From Paenibacillus oralis (GTDB lineage: Bacteria; Bacillota; Bacilli; Paenibacillales; Paenibacillaceae): a stretch of DNA of 64,000 nt. The position numbers were made by a program, and so were the translations under genes. The notes beneath the pieces were generated by a model that was given only the letters and a program-made list of their open reading frames with translations, was not told where the DNA came from and searched no databases. Location: NCBI RefSeq assembly GCF_003863965.1, contig NZ_RRCN01000001.1, forward strand, positions 7,127,071-7,191,070, given 5' to 3'. This document shows positions 1 through 7,739 of this stretch, piece by piece; the stretch's first letter is position 1; each line of letters starts with the position of its first letter.

Positions 1-719
1 TCCAGCAAAGGCTCCAGTACAAAACGTATTTTCTTGGCTTTGTTTCTGCCGGATTCCAGGTATTTGGCCAATCTGCGCAAGATGCTCTCCGAATCTACCG
101 TCTGGTTTCCCTTGCCGGATACCCCATAGTCATCCTTAATCAGGAACGGCCCATTTCCCAGCAATTCCAGTCCCTTTTCCAGCAAATCCTCACTGCTGCG
201 GACTACAATTCCCACATTGGGCAAGGACAGCCTGTCCCGCATGGCGATGGAATAGACTTTGGTATTTACCCTCCGAACCGTTTGTTCATCCGGAAGATCG
301 GGCAATAAACGGTAGCGCTGAACCATCCTTGTCGCCCCGGGCAAAACAGCGAAAGGCTCAAGCGCAGCCCCTTCGGGGATGAGTGCGCCAGCCGGGTCTT
401 CCAGCGTTAAACCTTCCAATAATTGAAAAACATTCATTCCTTCCTGCGCCTCAGACCCTTCCCCGCTGTTCGTCGTAAGCGGTTCCAAATTGACTTTGAA
501 CGCATAACCCAGGGAATGCAAATAATCGTACTGGGCCCGGTTCATGCCATGGCGGGTCAGCAATATATCCCCGCTGCGGCAAAACACAAACAGCATTTCA
601 TCCAGCGCTGAAATGACCGACATGGCCCCGGCATCGGGCAAGGCCGGCAACGCAGCCAACTCTTCCTCCCGCCAATAGCGCTCCGCTTCGAAGCTGCCGC
701 AATGAACGGAGCTGCTCAT
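1..719 (-). CDS. BtrJ-like ATP-grasp ligase, partial (3' end off window)
   Basis: Open from an ATG at 719 to the window edge, about 239 residues visible. The protein has a non-conserved N-terminal half, then a stretch around residues 190-210 (FLIKDDYGVSGKGNQ) that matches the Lys and glycine-rich nucleotide loop of ATP-grasp enzymes. The start overlaps the stop of the carrier-protein gene in an ATGA arrangement, so the two are probably translationally coupled. In butirosin biosynthesis BtrJ is an ATP-grasp enzyme that joins glutamate to a carrier-bound intermediate on BtrI; the same gene pair plus a BtrH_N protein occurs here. Inference: it aminoacylates the carrier protein or a carrier-bound acid. 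The C-terminal catalytic part is not visible, so the substrate cannot be judged. It could instead be another carboxylate-amine ligase of the ATP-grasp fold. Confidence 0.6.
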   Translation of the reverse strand, partial: MSSSVHCGSFEAERYWREEELAALPALPDAGAMSVISALDEMLFVFCRSGDILLTRHGMNRAQYDYLHSLGYAFKVNLEPLTTNSGEGSEAQEGMNVFQLLEGLTLEDPAGALIPEGAALEPFAVLPGATRMVQRYRLLPDLPDEQTVRRVNTKVYSIAMRDRLSLPNVGIVVRSSEDLLEKGLELLGNGPFLIKDDYGVSGKGNQTVDSESILRRLAKYLESGRNKAKKIRFVLEPLL

Positions 720-964
720 ACCTGTACTCTGACTAATTCCGCAATATAGTTGGAGAAGGTTTCTACGGATTTCAGATGCTCCTGTTCAAAGGTGTCAAAA
801 TCAATCTCCACATTAAACTCATCTTCAACCCGCAGAATAAAATTTATGATTTGCAAAGAATCCAGCGCAGCATCAAGCATCAGATCGGATGAGCCGTTAA
901 GAGAGCAGATGAGTTCAGGGTCTTCCTTGACTTCGGCAATAATGGCTATTATTTTTTTCTGCAT
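716..964 (-). CDS. Acyl/peptidyl carrier protein (BtrI-like)
   Basis: A protein of 82 residues from the ATG at 964. That start has GAGGG about 8 nt upstream; longer versions starting further upstream lack a good site. The helix-2 motif LDSLQ places the phosphopantetheine-accepting serine at Ser36. The surroundings (acidic helix 2, FNVEIDFDTFE, a final helix) are typical of freestanding carrier proteins. It is first in a minus-strand pair with the ATP-grasp gene (ATGA overlap). It would carry a thioester-bound acyl or aminoacyl group between the ligase and the divergently encoded BtrH_N protein. A role in ordinary fatty acid synthesis is unlikely because no fab genes are nearby. Confidence 0.85.
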   Translation of the reverse strand: MQKKIIAIIAEVKEDPELICSLNGSSDLMLDAALDSLQIINFILRVEDEFNVEIDFDTFEQEHLKSVETFSNYIAELVRVQV

Positions 965-1032
965 CGTATTTGCCCTCATTTCTTTGTGGTTTTTAACTTG
1001 AATATAGCAAAATTTAACTTTCCAATATATGG

Positions 1033-1061
1033 TTGAATACGCCAAACTATTTAGTTATACT
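1033..1061 (+). promoter_or_regulatory. Sigma-A-type promoter for the AraC/BtrH_N pair
   Basis: TTGAAT at 1033-1038 and TATACT at 1056-1061 are separated by 17 nt, lying about 60 nt before the AraC start in a very AT-rich intergenic stretch (965-1122) between divergent genes. The opposite promoter for the carrier-protein gene must lie in the same stretch but no convincing pair was seen. Confidence 0.6.
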
Positions 1062-1122
1062 AGAGAGTAATTTATATATTTGTAATATTATGTAACAAAA
1101 GAATAGAAAGCGAGGTTTGTCC

Positions 1123-2046
1123 ATGGGGGGGTTTCCAGTATTAACCGCAGACTATCTATTCGACCGCAATTCGCCGCTGCAAATGCTCTTATCGGAGGAA
1201 ACACTGACTTCCGTATGCCATCAGTATGATTTTATGGTTGTGGCGTACGTTTATGAGGGAGAGGGTATCCACTATATTGCCCAGGATAAAATTCGGGTAG
1301 AACCGGGAGATTTGTTTGTCATTCCCCCCGGTGTAACTCATGTCTTCCAGCCGCTTGACTTTACAGGCTCACGGCCCCTTCGCATTCTGAATGTATTGCT
1401 CAAGCGTGAAGTTTTCGATATTCCCCCGGAATTAACCGGGTCCCTCTCCGAAGCAGACCTTGCCCGATTAGCGTTCTTCCGTAAGCAGACAAGCTGGTCC
1501 GGGTATAAGGATAAAGCTATGGAGCTTACCGATTTGTTCAACAACCTGCAAAAAACTTATTCCAACCAGACCTCCACCAGCCTGCCGGCGATGTATTCCT
1601 TATTGTGCCAGCTTTTTTCCAGCATTGACCCGCATATGCAGGTTCCGTTTCATGAGGAGCCTCAGATGGAAAATGACCCTTTTCACGATGTCATTCTGTT
1701 CATGCTTAACCATTTCAACCAGCGTATTTCGCTTCAGGAAATCAGCCGATATATCTCCATCAGCTCCCGTCATTTTCAACGCCTGTTCAAATACAAAACC
1801 GGGAAATCCTTCATCCAGATGCTTCAGGAAATCCGCATGAAGTACAGTTGCGTTTTCCTTGCCTTTACGGATATGCGCATCCAGAATATTGCCCTGGAGG
1901 TTGGAATCGGCGATATGAAGTATTTCTACCGTTTATTCCGCGAGTACAGCGGAATGACTCCGGCCAGCTACCGCCATTGGCAGCAATATCACTATCATTC
2001 GATTCTAGAGGGGATGATTTATAGTGCTCGACATTCAGCCCGTTAA
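1123..2046 (+). CDS. AraC-family transcriptional regulator with N-terminal cupin
   Basis: A 307-residue protein from the ATG at 1123, which has GAGG 7 nt upstream; a TTG two codons earlier sits too close to that site. The first 110 residues form an AraC-binding cupin (GEGIHYIAQDKIRVEPGDLFVIPPG), and the last 100 hold the double helix-turn-helix (DVILFMLNHFNQRISLQEISRYI, then a second helix pair ending in YRLFREYSGMTP). It lies between the divergent carrier/ligase pair and the BtrH_N gene, whose start lies within its 3' end. It probably senses a small ligand and controls this locus; the ligand is unknown. Confidence 0.88.
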   Translation: MGGFPVLTADYLFDRNSPLQMLLSEETLTSVCHQYDFMVVAYVYEGEGIHYIAQDKIRVEPGDLFVIPPGVTHVFQPLDFTGSRPLRILNVLLKREVFDIPPELTGSLSEADLARLAFFRKQTSWSGYKDKAMELTDLFNNLQKTYSNQTSTSLPAMYSLLCQLFSSIDPHMQVPFHEEPQMENDPFHDVILFMLNHFNQRISLQEISRYISISSRHFQRLFKYKTGKSFIQMLQEIRMKYSCVFLAFTDMRIQNIALEVGIGDMKYFYRLFREYSGMTPASYRHWQQYHYHSILEGMIYSARHSAR

Positions 2047-2986
2047 AAGCACACCTCATCCGAGTATTCACAATTGCATCGACGATGTTATTTTCTCCGT
2101 AGCTTTATGGCTTGGAAGAGACTGCAAGTATATGTATGGGAATGCCTGGGAGTTATCGTTTACGAAGCAGCGGCTTCCCGGTCAGCCATTGATTGAATGT
2201 GTATCCATTCCCCAAACCAGCATGGAATACCTGGCTGCTTATCACGGGATCAACCTCCGCTTTGTGGAGCGTGATGATCCGGCTATGGACAGAACCTTCA
2301 TGCTGAACCTGCTGGAAACAAGGCTGGCCTCCGGCATGCCCGTATTGCTCGGATTCGATTCCTACTCTTGCCCTTGGTGCAAGGCCTACAAAAGATTGCA
2401 TACCAGTCACGCCTGCCTGGCTATCGGGCTGGATCGCTCCGGCAACAAGATCTATTTAATGGACGCCTACTACGGAAGGCCGATAGAATCCCTGGATTTT
2501 GACTATTTCGAGCAATCCAGCCACTTTTATGGACTTTTTACGCTTTGCGATGAGGCGCTCCTCCCCATCGACAGGTCCAACATACTGCGGACAACCCTGA
2601 CAAGCACTGAAGAACATGTACAGCCCTCCCTTGTTGGAGAGCATATCAGAGCGTATGCCGACGCGTACCTGGAAACCGATATGATTATTTCAGAGTCTCC
2701 CGAATATATGTTCATGCGCTCCATGAAAATCCCCATAAGCCGGGCAAGATACAGCATTTTTCTAGAGGCTGTTTCTGAAGAATTAAGCCTGCCTGCACTT
2801 CAGGAAATATCCGTTAGATATCAGGAGGCTGCGGAACAATGGCTTTTCATCCATCAATGGATGATCAAGTGCTTGAGCTCCGGAAACAAACCGAGTCAGC
2901 GAAAAAAAGTCCATCAAAAATTATTCGAGCTTGCGCATTTGGAAGAACAGCTGTTGCATGAGCTTGCTGATATTGCAGGTCTATGA
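2024..2986 (+). CDS. BtrH N-terminal domain protein (putative acyl-ACP transferase / C39-like fold)
   Basis: A 320-residue protein starting with GTG at 2024, 9 nt after AGAGGGGA, overlapping the AraC gene by 23 nt. The first 150 residues match the BtrH_N pattern: an early cysteine in IHNCIDD (Cys18), a histidine in TSHACLAIG (His129) and an aspartate in LMDAYYG (Asp147), a plausible Cys-His-Asp set. In butirosin synthesis BtrH moves the finished side chain from carrier protein BtrI to an aminoglycoside. Here the neighbouring carrier protein and ATP-grasp ligase support a similar transfer. The C-terminal 150 residues are helical and not recognised. The acceptor is unknown and no aminoglycoside genes are visible in the window. 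Confidence 0.62.
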   Translation: MLDIQPVKSTPHPSIHNCIDDVIFSVALWLGRDCKYMYGNAWELSFTKQRLPGQPLIECVSIPQTSMEYLAAYHGINLRFVERDDPAMDRTFMLNLLETRLASGMPVLLGFDSYSCPWCKAYKRLHTSHACLAIGLDRSGNKIYLMDAYYGRPIESLDFDYFEQSSHFYGLFTLCDEALLPIDRSNILRTTLTSTEEHVQPSLVGEHIRAYADAYLETDMIISESPEYMFMRSMKIPISRARYSIFLEAVSEELSLPALQEISVRYQEAAEQWLFIHQWMIKCLSSGNKPSQRKKVHQKLFELAHLEEQLLHELADIAGL

Positions 2987-3010
2987 AATTTCATAAAAGG
3001 GGAGCGTAAA

Positions 3011-3367
3011 ATGGTCATACTGCATTGTTTGAAACAAACTACATGGGAAGAGGTCAAGGATCGTTTATATTACGGAAAACAATCTATTGAGCGTGACGGA
3101 TTTATCCACTGTTCTTCGATTGAAACTTTTTGGCGGGTCGCTCCAAATTTCAAGGATATTCATGAACCATTACTCCTCTTGTGCATTGACACGGACAAAG
3201 TCGAAGCACCGATAAAATGGGAAGACACCGGCAACTATGGGCAAGTTTATCCGCATATCTATGGCGAATTAAACCTGAGCGCCGTCATTAAAGTCTTGCC
3301 GTTTTTGAGGGATGAGCAAGGGAATTTTGTTTTAAATGAGGAAATAAAAAATTACTTGCAATCGTAG
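3011..3367 (+). CDS. DUF952 family protein
   Basis: A compact protein of 118 residues with GGGGAG before the ATG. The start (MVILHCLKQTTWEEVK), the central DGFIHCSS motif and the HIYGELNLSAVIKVLPF segment match the DUF952 family, whose function is not established. It follows the BtrH_N gene by 24 nt on the same strand and is probably cotranscribed, ending at the hairpin at 3447-3474. Its link to the carrier-protein pathway is only positional. Confidence 0.75.
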   Translation: MVILHCLKQTTWEEVKDRLYYGKQSIERDGFIHCSSIETFWRVAPNFKDIHEPLLLLCIDTDKVEAPIKWEDTGNYGQVYPHIYGELNLSAVIKVLPFLRDEQGNFVLNEEIKNYLQS

Positions 3368-3446
3368 ACAGGCGGTTTGCGGAAATAATTGTGAATCCTG
3401 AATAAGAAGAGGGGATCTTTTCAGTTCTCTTAGCATACAAAATTTA

Positions 3447-3474
3447 GAGCCCTAACAATATGTTGTCAGGGCTC
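3447..3474. terminator. Hairpin between convergent genes
   Basis: GAGCCCT/AGGGCTC plus an inner ACAA/TTGT stem around a TATG loop. It lies between the DUF952 gene (plus) and the LamG gene (minus). Both flanks are AT-rich without a clean U-tract, so it may terminate weakly in both directions. Confidence 0.6.
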
Positions 3475-3536
3475 ATCATTTCATTTACAGTGAAAAGAAA
3501 CCATTTTGTATCGAACTGAGTAATTCAGTTGTAATT

Positions 3537-5390
3537 TTATAACCCGACAATATCAATCAAATTTCCATTGGCATCATATCTATACTGATACTCTTGGCCG
3601 GATGGTAGTTTAATAGATTTAATACGTCCTGAAGCATCGTAAATATATTCAATACTTCCTGAGGGATCATCGTTAATATGCCAAACACCAACTAAATCAC
3701 TTGCATGATTTACAGACATTGGCTGATACATATAGCTCCGGACCTCGTCCTCCGAAAGTGCTTTATTCCAAATCCGGAGATGTGCAATCTTACCCTTGAA
3801 TTTATAGCCTTCATCGGCAAAGCCCGATATATTCGCTGAGGAAAAAACACTCCTTGCTCCTGGTGCTGGGCCTGAGGCATAAAGTTTTTGTTTAACGCCG
3901 TTTATATACAACTCATTATTTATTGAATCCGGTACCCCATTATAAAAAACCGCAGCTACATGCACCCATTTCTGTTTCAACTCTTCCGCTGGAGCTCCTA
4001 TCATATTACCTTCATATGTATTGAAACCAAAATACCCATCCGCTAAATATAGATCATACCAGGAGTTCCAACTAAAAGGCATCTCGTAGTTGCCTCCTTC
4101 CCAGTACATCCAGAAATCCACCGTTGTTTTGGCTCCTGCAGCAGAATTAATGAGCAAATTATTTAAACTGATTTGGTTTGAACCGTTAAATTTTTTAAAA
4201 ATTTGAGGTTCCTCTATGAGTTCCCATGCTCCTACTAATTCGTCCTGTTCACCAACAACCAGTGTTTTTTGCATGTTTTCCTTAATTTCTTTAGCATTTA
4301 AAGCTTTGTTCCATATGCGTAAATTTGCAATCTTCCCCTTGAATTTATAACCTTCATCGGCAAAACCTGATATAAATGCTGAAGGAAAGACGCTCCTGGC
4401 TCCCGGTGTTGGGCCCAGTGCATGCAGATCTTGCTTGACCCCGTTTATGTATAGCTCATTATGCGTCGGACCAGGTACTCCATTATAAAAAATCGCAGCT
4501 ACATGCACCCATTTCTGTTTTAACCCTTCCGCTGGAGTTCCTATCATATTTCCTTCATATGTATTGAACCCAAAATACCCATCTGCTAAATAAAGATCAT
4601 ACCAGGAGCCCCAGCTAAAAGGCATTTCGTAGTTACCTCCATCCCAGTACATCCAAAATTCTACGGTTGTCTTAGCACCTGCAGATGTATTGATCGGTAA
4701 GTTGTTTAAACTGATTTGATCTGATCCATCAAAGTTTTTAAAAATTTGAGGCTCATCTATGAGTTCCCATGTCCCTACTAATCCGTCCTGTTTACCAAGA
4801 AGCAGTGTTTTTTGCATGTTTTCCTTAATCTCTTTAGCATTTAAAGTTTTGTTCCATATGCGTAAATTTGCAATCTTCCCCTTGAACTTATAACCTTCAT
4901 CAGCAAAGCCTGATATAAATGCTGAAGGAAAGACGGTTCTGGACCCCGGCTTTGGACCTAGTGCATGCAGATCTTGTTTGACTCCGTTTATATACAGCTC
5001 ATTATTCGTCGGATCAGGAACTCCATTATAAAAAATCGCAGCTACATGCACCCATTTCTGTTTTAACCCTTCCGCTGGGGTTCCTATCATATTGCCTTCA
5101 AATGTATTGAACCCAAAATACCCATCTGCTAAATAAAGATCATACCAGGAGCTCCAGCTAAAAGGCATTTCGTAATTACCTCCGTCCCAATACATCCAAA
5201 ACTCCACAGTTGTCTTAGCACCTGCAGTTGCATTAATGGGCAGATTATCCAAACTGATTTGACTTGTTCCGTCAAAGTATTTGCCTTGCTTATCTATATT
5301 ATTACTTTCAGCAAAAGACAATCCATTAAATAGAAACTGGGAAAGAAATGCAACAACGGAACATAAAACTATCAATTTTTGTTTATTCAT
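3537..5390 (-). CDS. Secreted triple LamG-like protein with C-terminal YD repeats
   Basis: A 617-residue protein with a signal peptide (residues 1-27, ending in SFAES). Three nearly identical units of about 180 residues follow, each opening with ISL(D/N)NL and containing TTV(E/D)FWMYW and FKGKIA(N/H)LRIWNK; these are LamG/concanavalin-A-like lectin domains. The last 40 residues are two YD repeats (YIYDASGRIKSI, YRYDANGNLIDI) that stop abruptly. Similar LamG plus YD combinations form the N-terminal part of large Rhs/WapA toxins, and the gene sits at the downstream end of an Rhs cassette array. It could be a stand-alone lectin or the 5' stump of a former Rhs gene. GAGGAAC precedes the ATG. Confidence 0.8.
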   Translation of the reverse strand: MNKQKLIVLCSVVAFLSQFLFNGLSFAESNNIDKQGKYFDGTSQISLDNLPINATAGAKTTVEFWMYWDGGNYEMPFSWSSWYDLYLADGYFGFNTFEGNMIGTPAEGLKQKWVHVAAIFYNGVPDPTNNELYINGVKQDLHALGPKPGSRTVFPSAFISGFADEGYKFKGKIANLRIWNKTLNAKEIKENMQKTLLLGKQDGLVGTWELIDEPQIFKNFDGSDQISLNNLPINTSAGAKTTVEFWMYWDGGNYEMPFSWGSWYDLYLADGYFGFNTYEGNMIGTPAEGLKQKWVHVAAIFYNGVPGPTHNELYINGVKQDLHALGPTPGARSVFPSAFISGFADEGYKFKGKIANLRIWNKALNAKEIKENMQKTLVVGEQDELVGAWELIEEPQIFKKFNGSNQISLNNLLINSAAGAKTTVDFWMYWEGGNYEMPFSWNSWYDLYLADGYFGFNTYEGNMIGAPAEELKQKWVHVAAVFYNGVPDSINNELYINGVKQKLYASGPAPGARSVFSSANISGFADEGYKFKGKIAHLRIWNKALSEDEVRSYMYQPMSVNHASDLVGVWHINDDPSGSIEYIYDASGRIKSIKLPSGQEYQYRYDANGNLIDIVGL

Positions 5391-5515
5391 ATCTAAATGT
5401 TCCTCGCTATAAAAAATTTTTTAATTCCGAGCAGGCTCCAAACTCAATCCCTTTGCATACCCTTCTCCGGCCGTATTACCGTCAGCTATCACTTATTGCC
5501 CATTACATTTGACAA

Positions 5516-5574
5516 AATCCTGATTATCCCTTTTCTTTCATTATCATCTTTGGATATAGTGGGTGTAAATAAAA
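5516..5574. repeat. 59-bp block also found at 15334-15392
   Basis: The block begins AATCCTGATTATCCCTTT and ends GTGTAAATAAAA; roughly four fifths of positions agree with the copy at 15334-15392, by eye. Here it lies 126-184 bp upstream of the LamG start. It may be a shared upstream regulatory segment or the edge of an old duplication. Confidence 0.7.
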
Positions 5575-5605
5575 CTTTTTTTCTTAGAGGGTCATTCTTA
5601 TTAAC

Positions 5606-5842
5606 TCAACTTTCGCAGAGCTTAAAATGGGCATAATCACAAGTACAGCATAGGACAGGCCCATCTGGTATGAAGCGCCCCTCAATTATCTCGACGCCTT
5701 TGTAATTACACATTTGCTTGAGAATATCCCTTATATTCTCTTTGTATTGATTATAGATTGCTTTTCGTCTAAACTTTGGGGTAAATACGATATGATATTT
5801 GCACATCCACTTCGTATGTGACATTTCACTTCGATTAGCCAT
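5606..5842 (-). pseudogene. IS200/IS605-type TnpA remnant
   Basis: From the ATG at 5842 the reading frame shows the classical start of Y1 transposases (HTKWMCKYHIVFTPKFRRK and KGVEIIEG). At the point where the family has its HUH metal-binding motif (MPDHVHM) it reads RFIPDGPV and then runs into unrelated sequence and a stop. Only about 78 residues remain of a usual 130-150, and both the His pair and the catalytic Tyr are absent. It cannot be active. It separates the Rhs core fragment at 6.1-6.4 kb from the LamG gene. Confidence 0.8.
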
Positions 5843-5889
5843 TAATCCACCTTTTCCTTTCATTATTAATAGTAGCTTGAACAACTCTA

Positions 5890-6110
5890 TTATAACGTTC
5901 GTGATCAGGTGGTTTTTTGTTTCGCACGATCCGCGTGCTCAACTAGCTAAAGCCACTAATCAGAACCACCCGTATAACGGGTGGTTTGCTCTTGGGGTAT
6001 AACCCCTTGGTGCCAAACTGCGCCTAAAGACGCTAGCCTGACCACAAATCTGTTCAGGCTCAGTGTAATTTGTCACTTTCACTTACCAGTTAAACTGGTT
6101 TATTTCTTTT
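5890..6110 (-). mobile_element. Hairpin-rich end/leader of the IS200-type remnant
   Basis: Upstream of tnpA lie several hairpins: a perfect 9-bp stem AACCACCCG/CGGGTGGTT (5964-5986), GGGG/CCCC around TATAA near 5994-6006, and AGCCTGA/TCAGGCT (6036-6061). IS200-type elements use hairpins at their ends for single-strand transposition and in the leader to repress tnpA. The outer boundary is estimated from where Rhs homology resumes, near 6138. Confidence 0.5.
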
Positions 6111-6137
6111 TGCTCCTATTGTCGCTGAACGGATCTT

Positions 6138-6357
6138 GCCGTAGTCGGAATTTCCGGTGTCTGGTCGGTGGTTAAACTGCTCCGGTTATCTCTTTGGTCG
6201 TAAGCGTACAGTTCATTGAACTGGCTGGACGTCTTAATTCGGTTCAGCGCATCGTAGCTGTAAGTGTAGCCCGTGCCGTTATCATTTTGGCCTGTGATGT
6301 TCCGGTTGTTGTCATAACCATACGAATATTGCTTAAGCGTTGCCCCATTTTGAGTAA
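6138..6357 (-). pseudogene. Rhs core fragment
   Basis: A fragment nearly identical to 10485-10705 inside the intact Rhs gene. It encodes the YD-repeat segment with QFNELYAYDQRDNRSS and YDNNRNI. It has no start and is abruptly bounded on both sides; the left junction falls right after GCC|GTAGTCGG, next to the IS200 remnant. It is the third partial copy of Rhs core sequence in the island and probably the stub of another displaced cassette cut by the insertion element. Confidence 0.85.
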
Positions 6358-6416
6358 GACAAACTCCAAATTGGTTGGATAATTTGTTTACTCAGCTCTC
6401 AGTAGCCACCACCTAA

Positions 6417-6451
6417 GAAAAAACCTTGAAAAGCCGAAGCCAACCAAGGTT
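6417..6451 (-). terminator. Cassette-end terminator (copy 2)
   Basis: In minus-strand reading AACCTTG/CAAGGTT form a stem followed by a T-rich run. The same hairpin with similar flanks recurs at 8793-8832 after the immunity gene of the intact Rhs. Here it follows the 141-residue putative immunity gene. Confidence 0.75.
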
Positions 6452-6521
6452 ATACAAACACATTATTCTTGATAAAATTAGCATTTATTACCAATAAGTC
6501 TCCGCAAACCATAATAGCATA

Positions 6522-6947
6522 TTATATTTTTGATACTTTAACTATTGGTTTAAATGCTGCTAAAATGTCAACTACTTCTTCGCTTGTAACGATACAATAA
6601 TGATTTAATTGCTTCTCTTCATAAAAATTACAGCTTTCTTCTTTAGCCCATTTCGATAATTTAGAATTTTGAACCTGATAGAAAAACCAATTTTGAAAGA
6701 AAAACTTGTTCTGATACTTTAATTGGACTTCACTCCAAGTTCTCATTCTAATACCCTCTGTAGAGATTCTTATTAACGATGGTATTCCATCAAAAGTTAT
6801 TTCGACAACGTTCTTTTCATCATCTAAAACTACTTTTGTTCCATCCGAATTTTGGATAAGGTTTGTAACTATAAATTGCCCTTCTGGAATTACACCTTGT
6901 TCCAACCGAATCCATTCTTCTTGCATATCAATGGCTCTATTCTCCAT
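6522..6947 (-). CDS. Putative immunity protein of a displaced Rhs cassette
   Basis: A 141-residue acidic, soluble protein without a recognised domain, AT-rich compared with the flanking chromosome. Its ATG at 6947 overlaps the end of a short reading frame (6937-7035) that looks like the last residues of a lost Rhs toxin. A terminator of the island's cassette type follows it. This position, directly after a toxin tail and before a terminator, is that of an immunity gene in Rhs systems. The function is inferred from position only. The ribosome binding site is weak, so translation may depend on coupling. Confidence 0.55.
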   Translation of the reverse strand: MENRAIDMQEEWIRLEQGVIPEGQFIVTNLIQNSDGTKVVLDDEKNVVEITFDGIPSLIRISTEGIRMRTWSEVQLKYQNKFFFQNWFFYQVQNSKLSKWAKEESCNFYEEKQLNHYCIVTSEEVVDILAAFKPIVKVSKI

Positions 6948-7035
6948 ATCTAATCTCTATACCCCTTCCGTTAGAATATCTAATCTCAAGTGTTGGGCGA
7001 CCGTCTGTACTTCCAGGTCGAAAACCGCCCAGTAT
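6937..7035 (-). pseudogene. C-terminal stub of a lost Rhs toxin
   Basis: Immediately after the stop of the preceding immunity gene (7036), the same frame stays open for 32 codons. It reads GGFRPGSTDGRPTLEIRY and then SNGRGIEIRYGE before a TAG that overlaps the next ATG. The composition is protein-like and ends as a toxin tip would, but no start codon or upstream toxin remains. It is interpreted as the 3' stump left by a deletion that fused two cassettes. Confidence 0.4.
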
Positions 7036-7386
7036 TTAATCAATAGTATCGTCCCAATTAACTTCCTCTGCGCAAATCTTAATTAATCCCACGTCGTCGA
7101 TACCAGTAAGAATAATCTCAATATCTTCTGTGGCGGGTGATACTTTTGCATCAAGAATTTCATTACTTTCTATCGTGAATGCAACTGGTTCGATTTGAAA
7201 AGACTTTACCCCAGTGAAAGTTAACATCCCAACCTTCATTTCTGGTTTTGATTCATCATAAAAAGATTGTTTCCATTGACACAGTTCAAGGAAAACATAC
7301 AGTTTTTTCTCATTTGGAACGTACTCGATATTTTCAATAATGCTATCATGTAAATCGTACGTTTCAATAAACTCTTCTAGTTTAAT
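7036..7386 (-). CDS. Immunity protein of orphan cassette, probable AUU start
   Basis: An ATG at 7239 would give only 67 residues, but the frame is open upstream with clearly coding sequence (LEEFIETYDLHDSIIENIEY) and no stop for 51 more codons. A perfect AGGAGGG at 7393-7399 lies 7 nt before an ATT at 7386, giving 116 residues; another ATT at 7392 is too close. No ATG, GTG or TTG exists in that frame between the upstream stop and 7239. AUU initiation is known for infC. The site overlaps the TAG ending the toxin tip (7398-7400), so the two were coupled. The LHDSII motif resembles small cytosolic immunity families, but no family is assigned. Confidence 0.6.
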   Translation of the reverse strand: MKLEEFIETYDLHDSIIENIEYVPNEKKLYVFLELCQWKQSFYDESKPEMKVGMLTFTGVKSFQIEPVAFTIESNEILDAKVSPATEDIEIILTGIDDVGLIKICAEEVNWDDTID

Positions 7387-7397
7387 TTCAATCCCTC

Positions 7398-7733
7398 CTA
7401 TGGGACAATATGAGATGCTTTTGAACCTTTTCCAACAGAATTACCATTAACATCAAGGTAATAATCTGCTTTTGTGGTACGATTTGGATTATATATGTGG
7501 TAATGATCTTTTCCTTCAAAGCCATTTGTACCTGGTCTTCCAGGGTCAAACCTAACCCTCATTCCAGTTTCAGGGTCGATGTACTCTCTAGATCTTGTAT
7601 TTTTAGCCATCCCCTCGGGGGTTATATCTCTCCATCCATTTTTAACCAATTCCTGTGGATCTTTCGGTAAGTTATTTGTAGAAAACTTAACTTTACTCTT
7701 CCTCTTATTACCGCCAACCAACCCTTTTACCAA
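7398..7733 (-). pseudogene. Displaced Rhs toxin tip (cassette B)
   Basis: About 110 residues beginning in the linker VKGLVG shared with the intact Rhs, then unique: DPETGMRVRFDPGRPG, DHYHIYNPN and YYLDVNGN, ending SHIVP. This DP-TG-R-FD...HYH layout is common at the C-termini of Gram-positive polymorphic toxins. It lacks its own ribosome binding site, and the core upstream carries frameshifts, so it is not expressed as a secreted toxin. It remains a complete tip that could be restored by recombination in the homologous linker. The tip of the intact Rhs has a loosely similar DPSTGNKIRI pattern, suggesting a distant common fold. Confidence 0.7.
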
Positions 7734-7739
7734 CTTAAC

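Noticed and set aside
5890..6110. Complete active IS200 element
   Set aside because: The transposase lacks the HUH motif and catalytic Tyr and is truncated; only one hairpin-rich end is recognisable.
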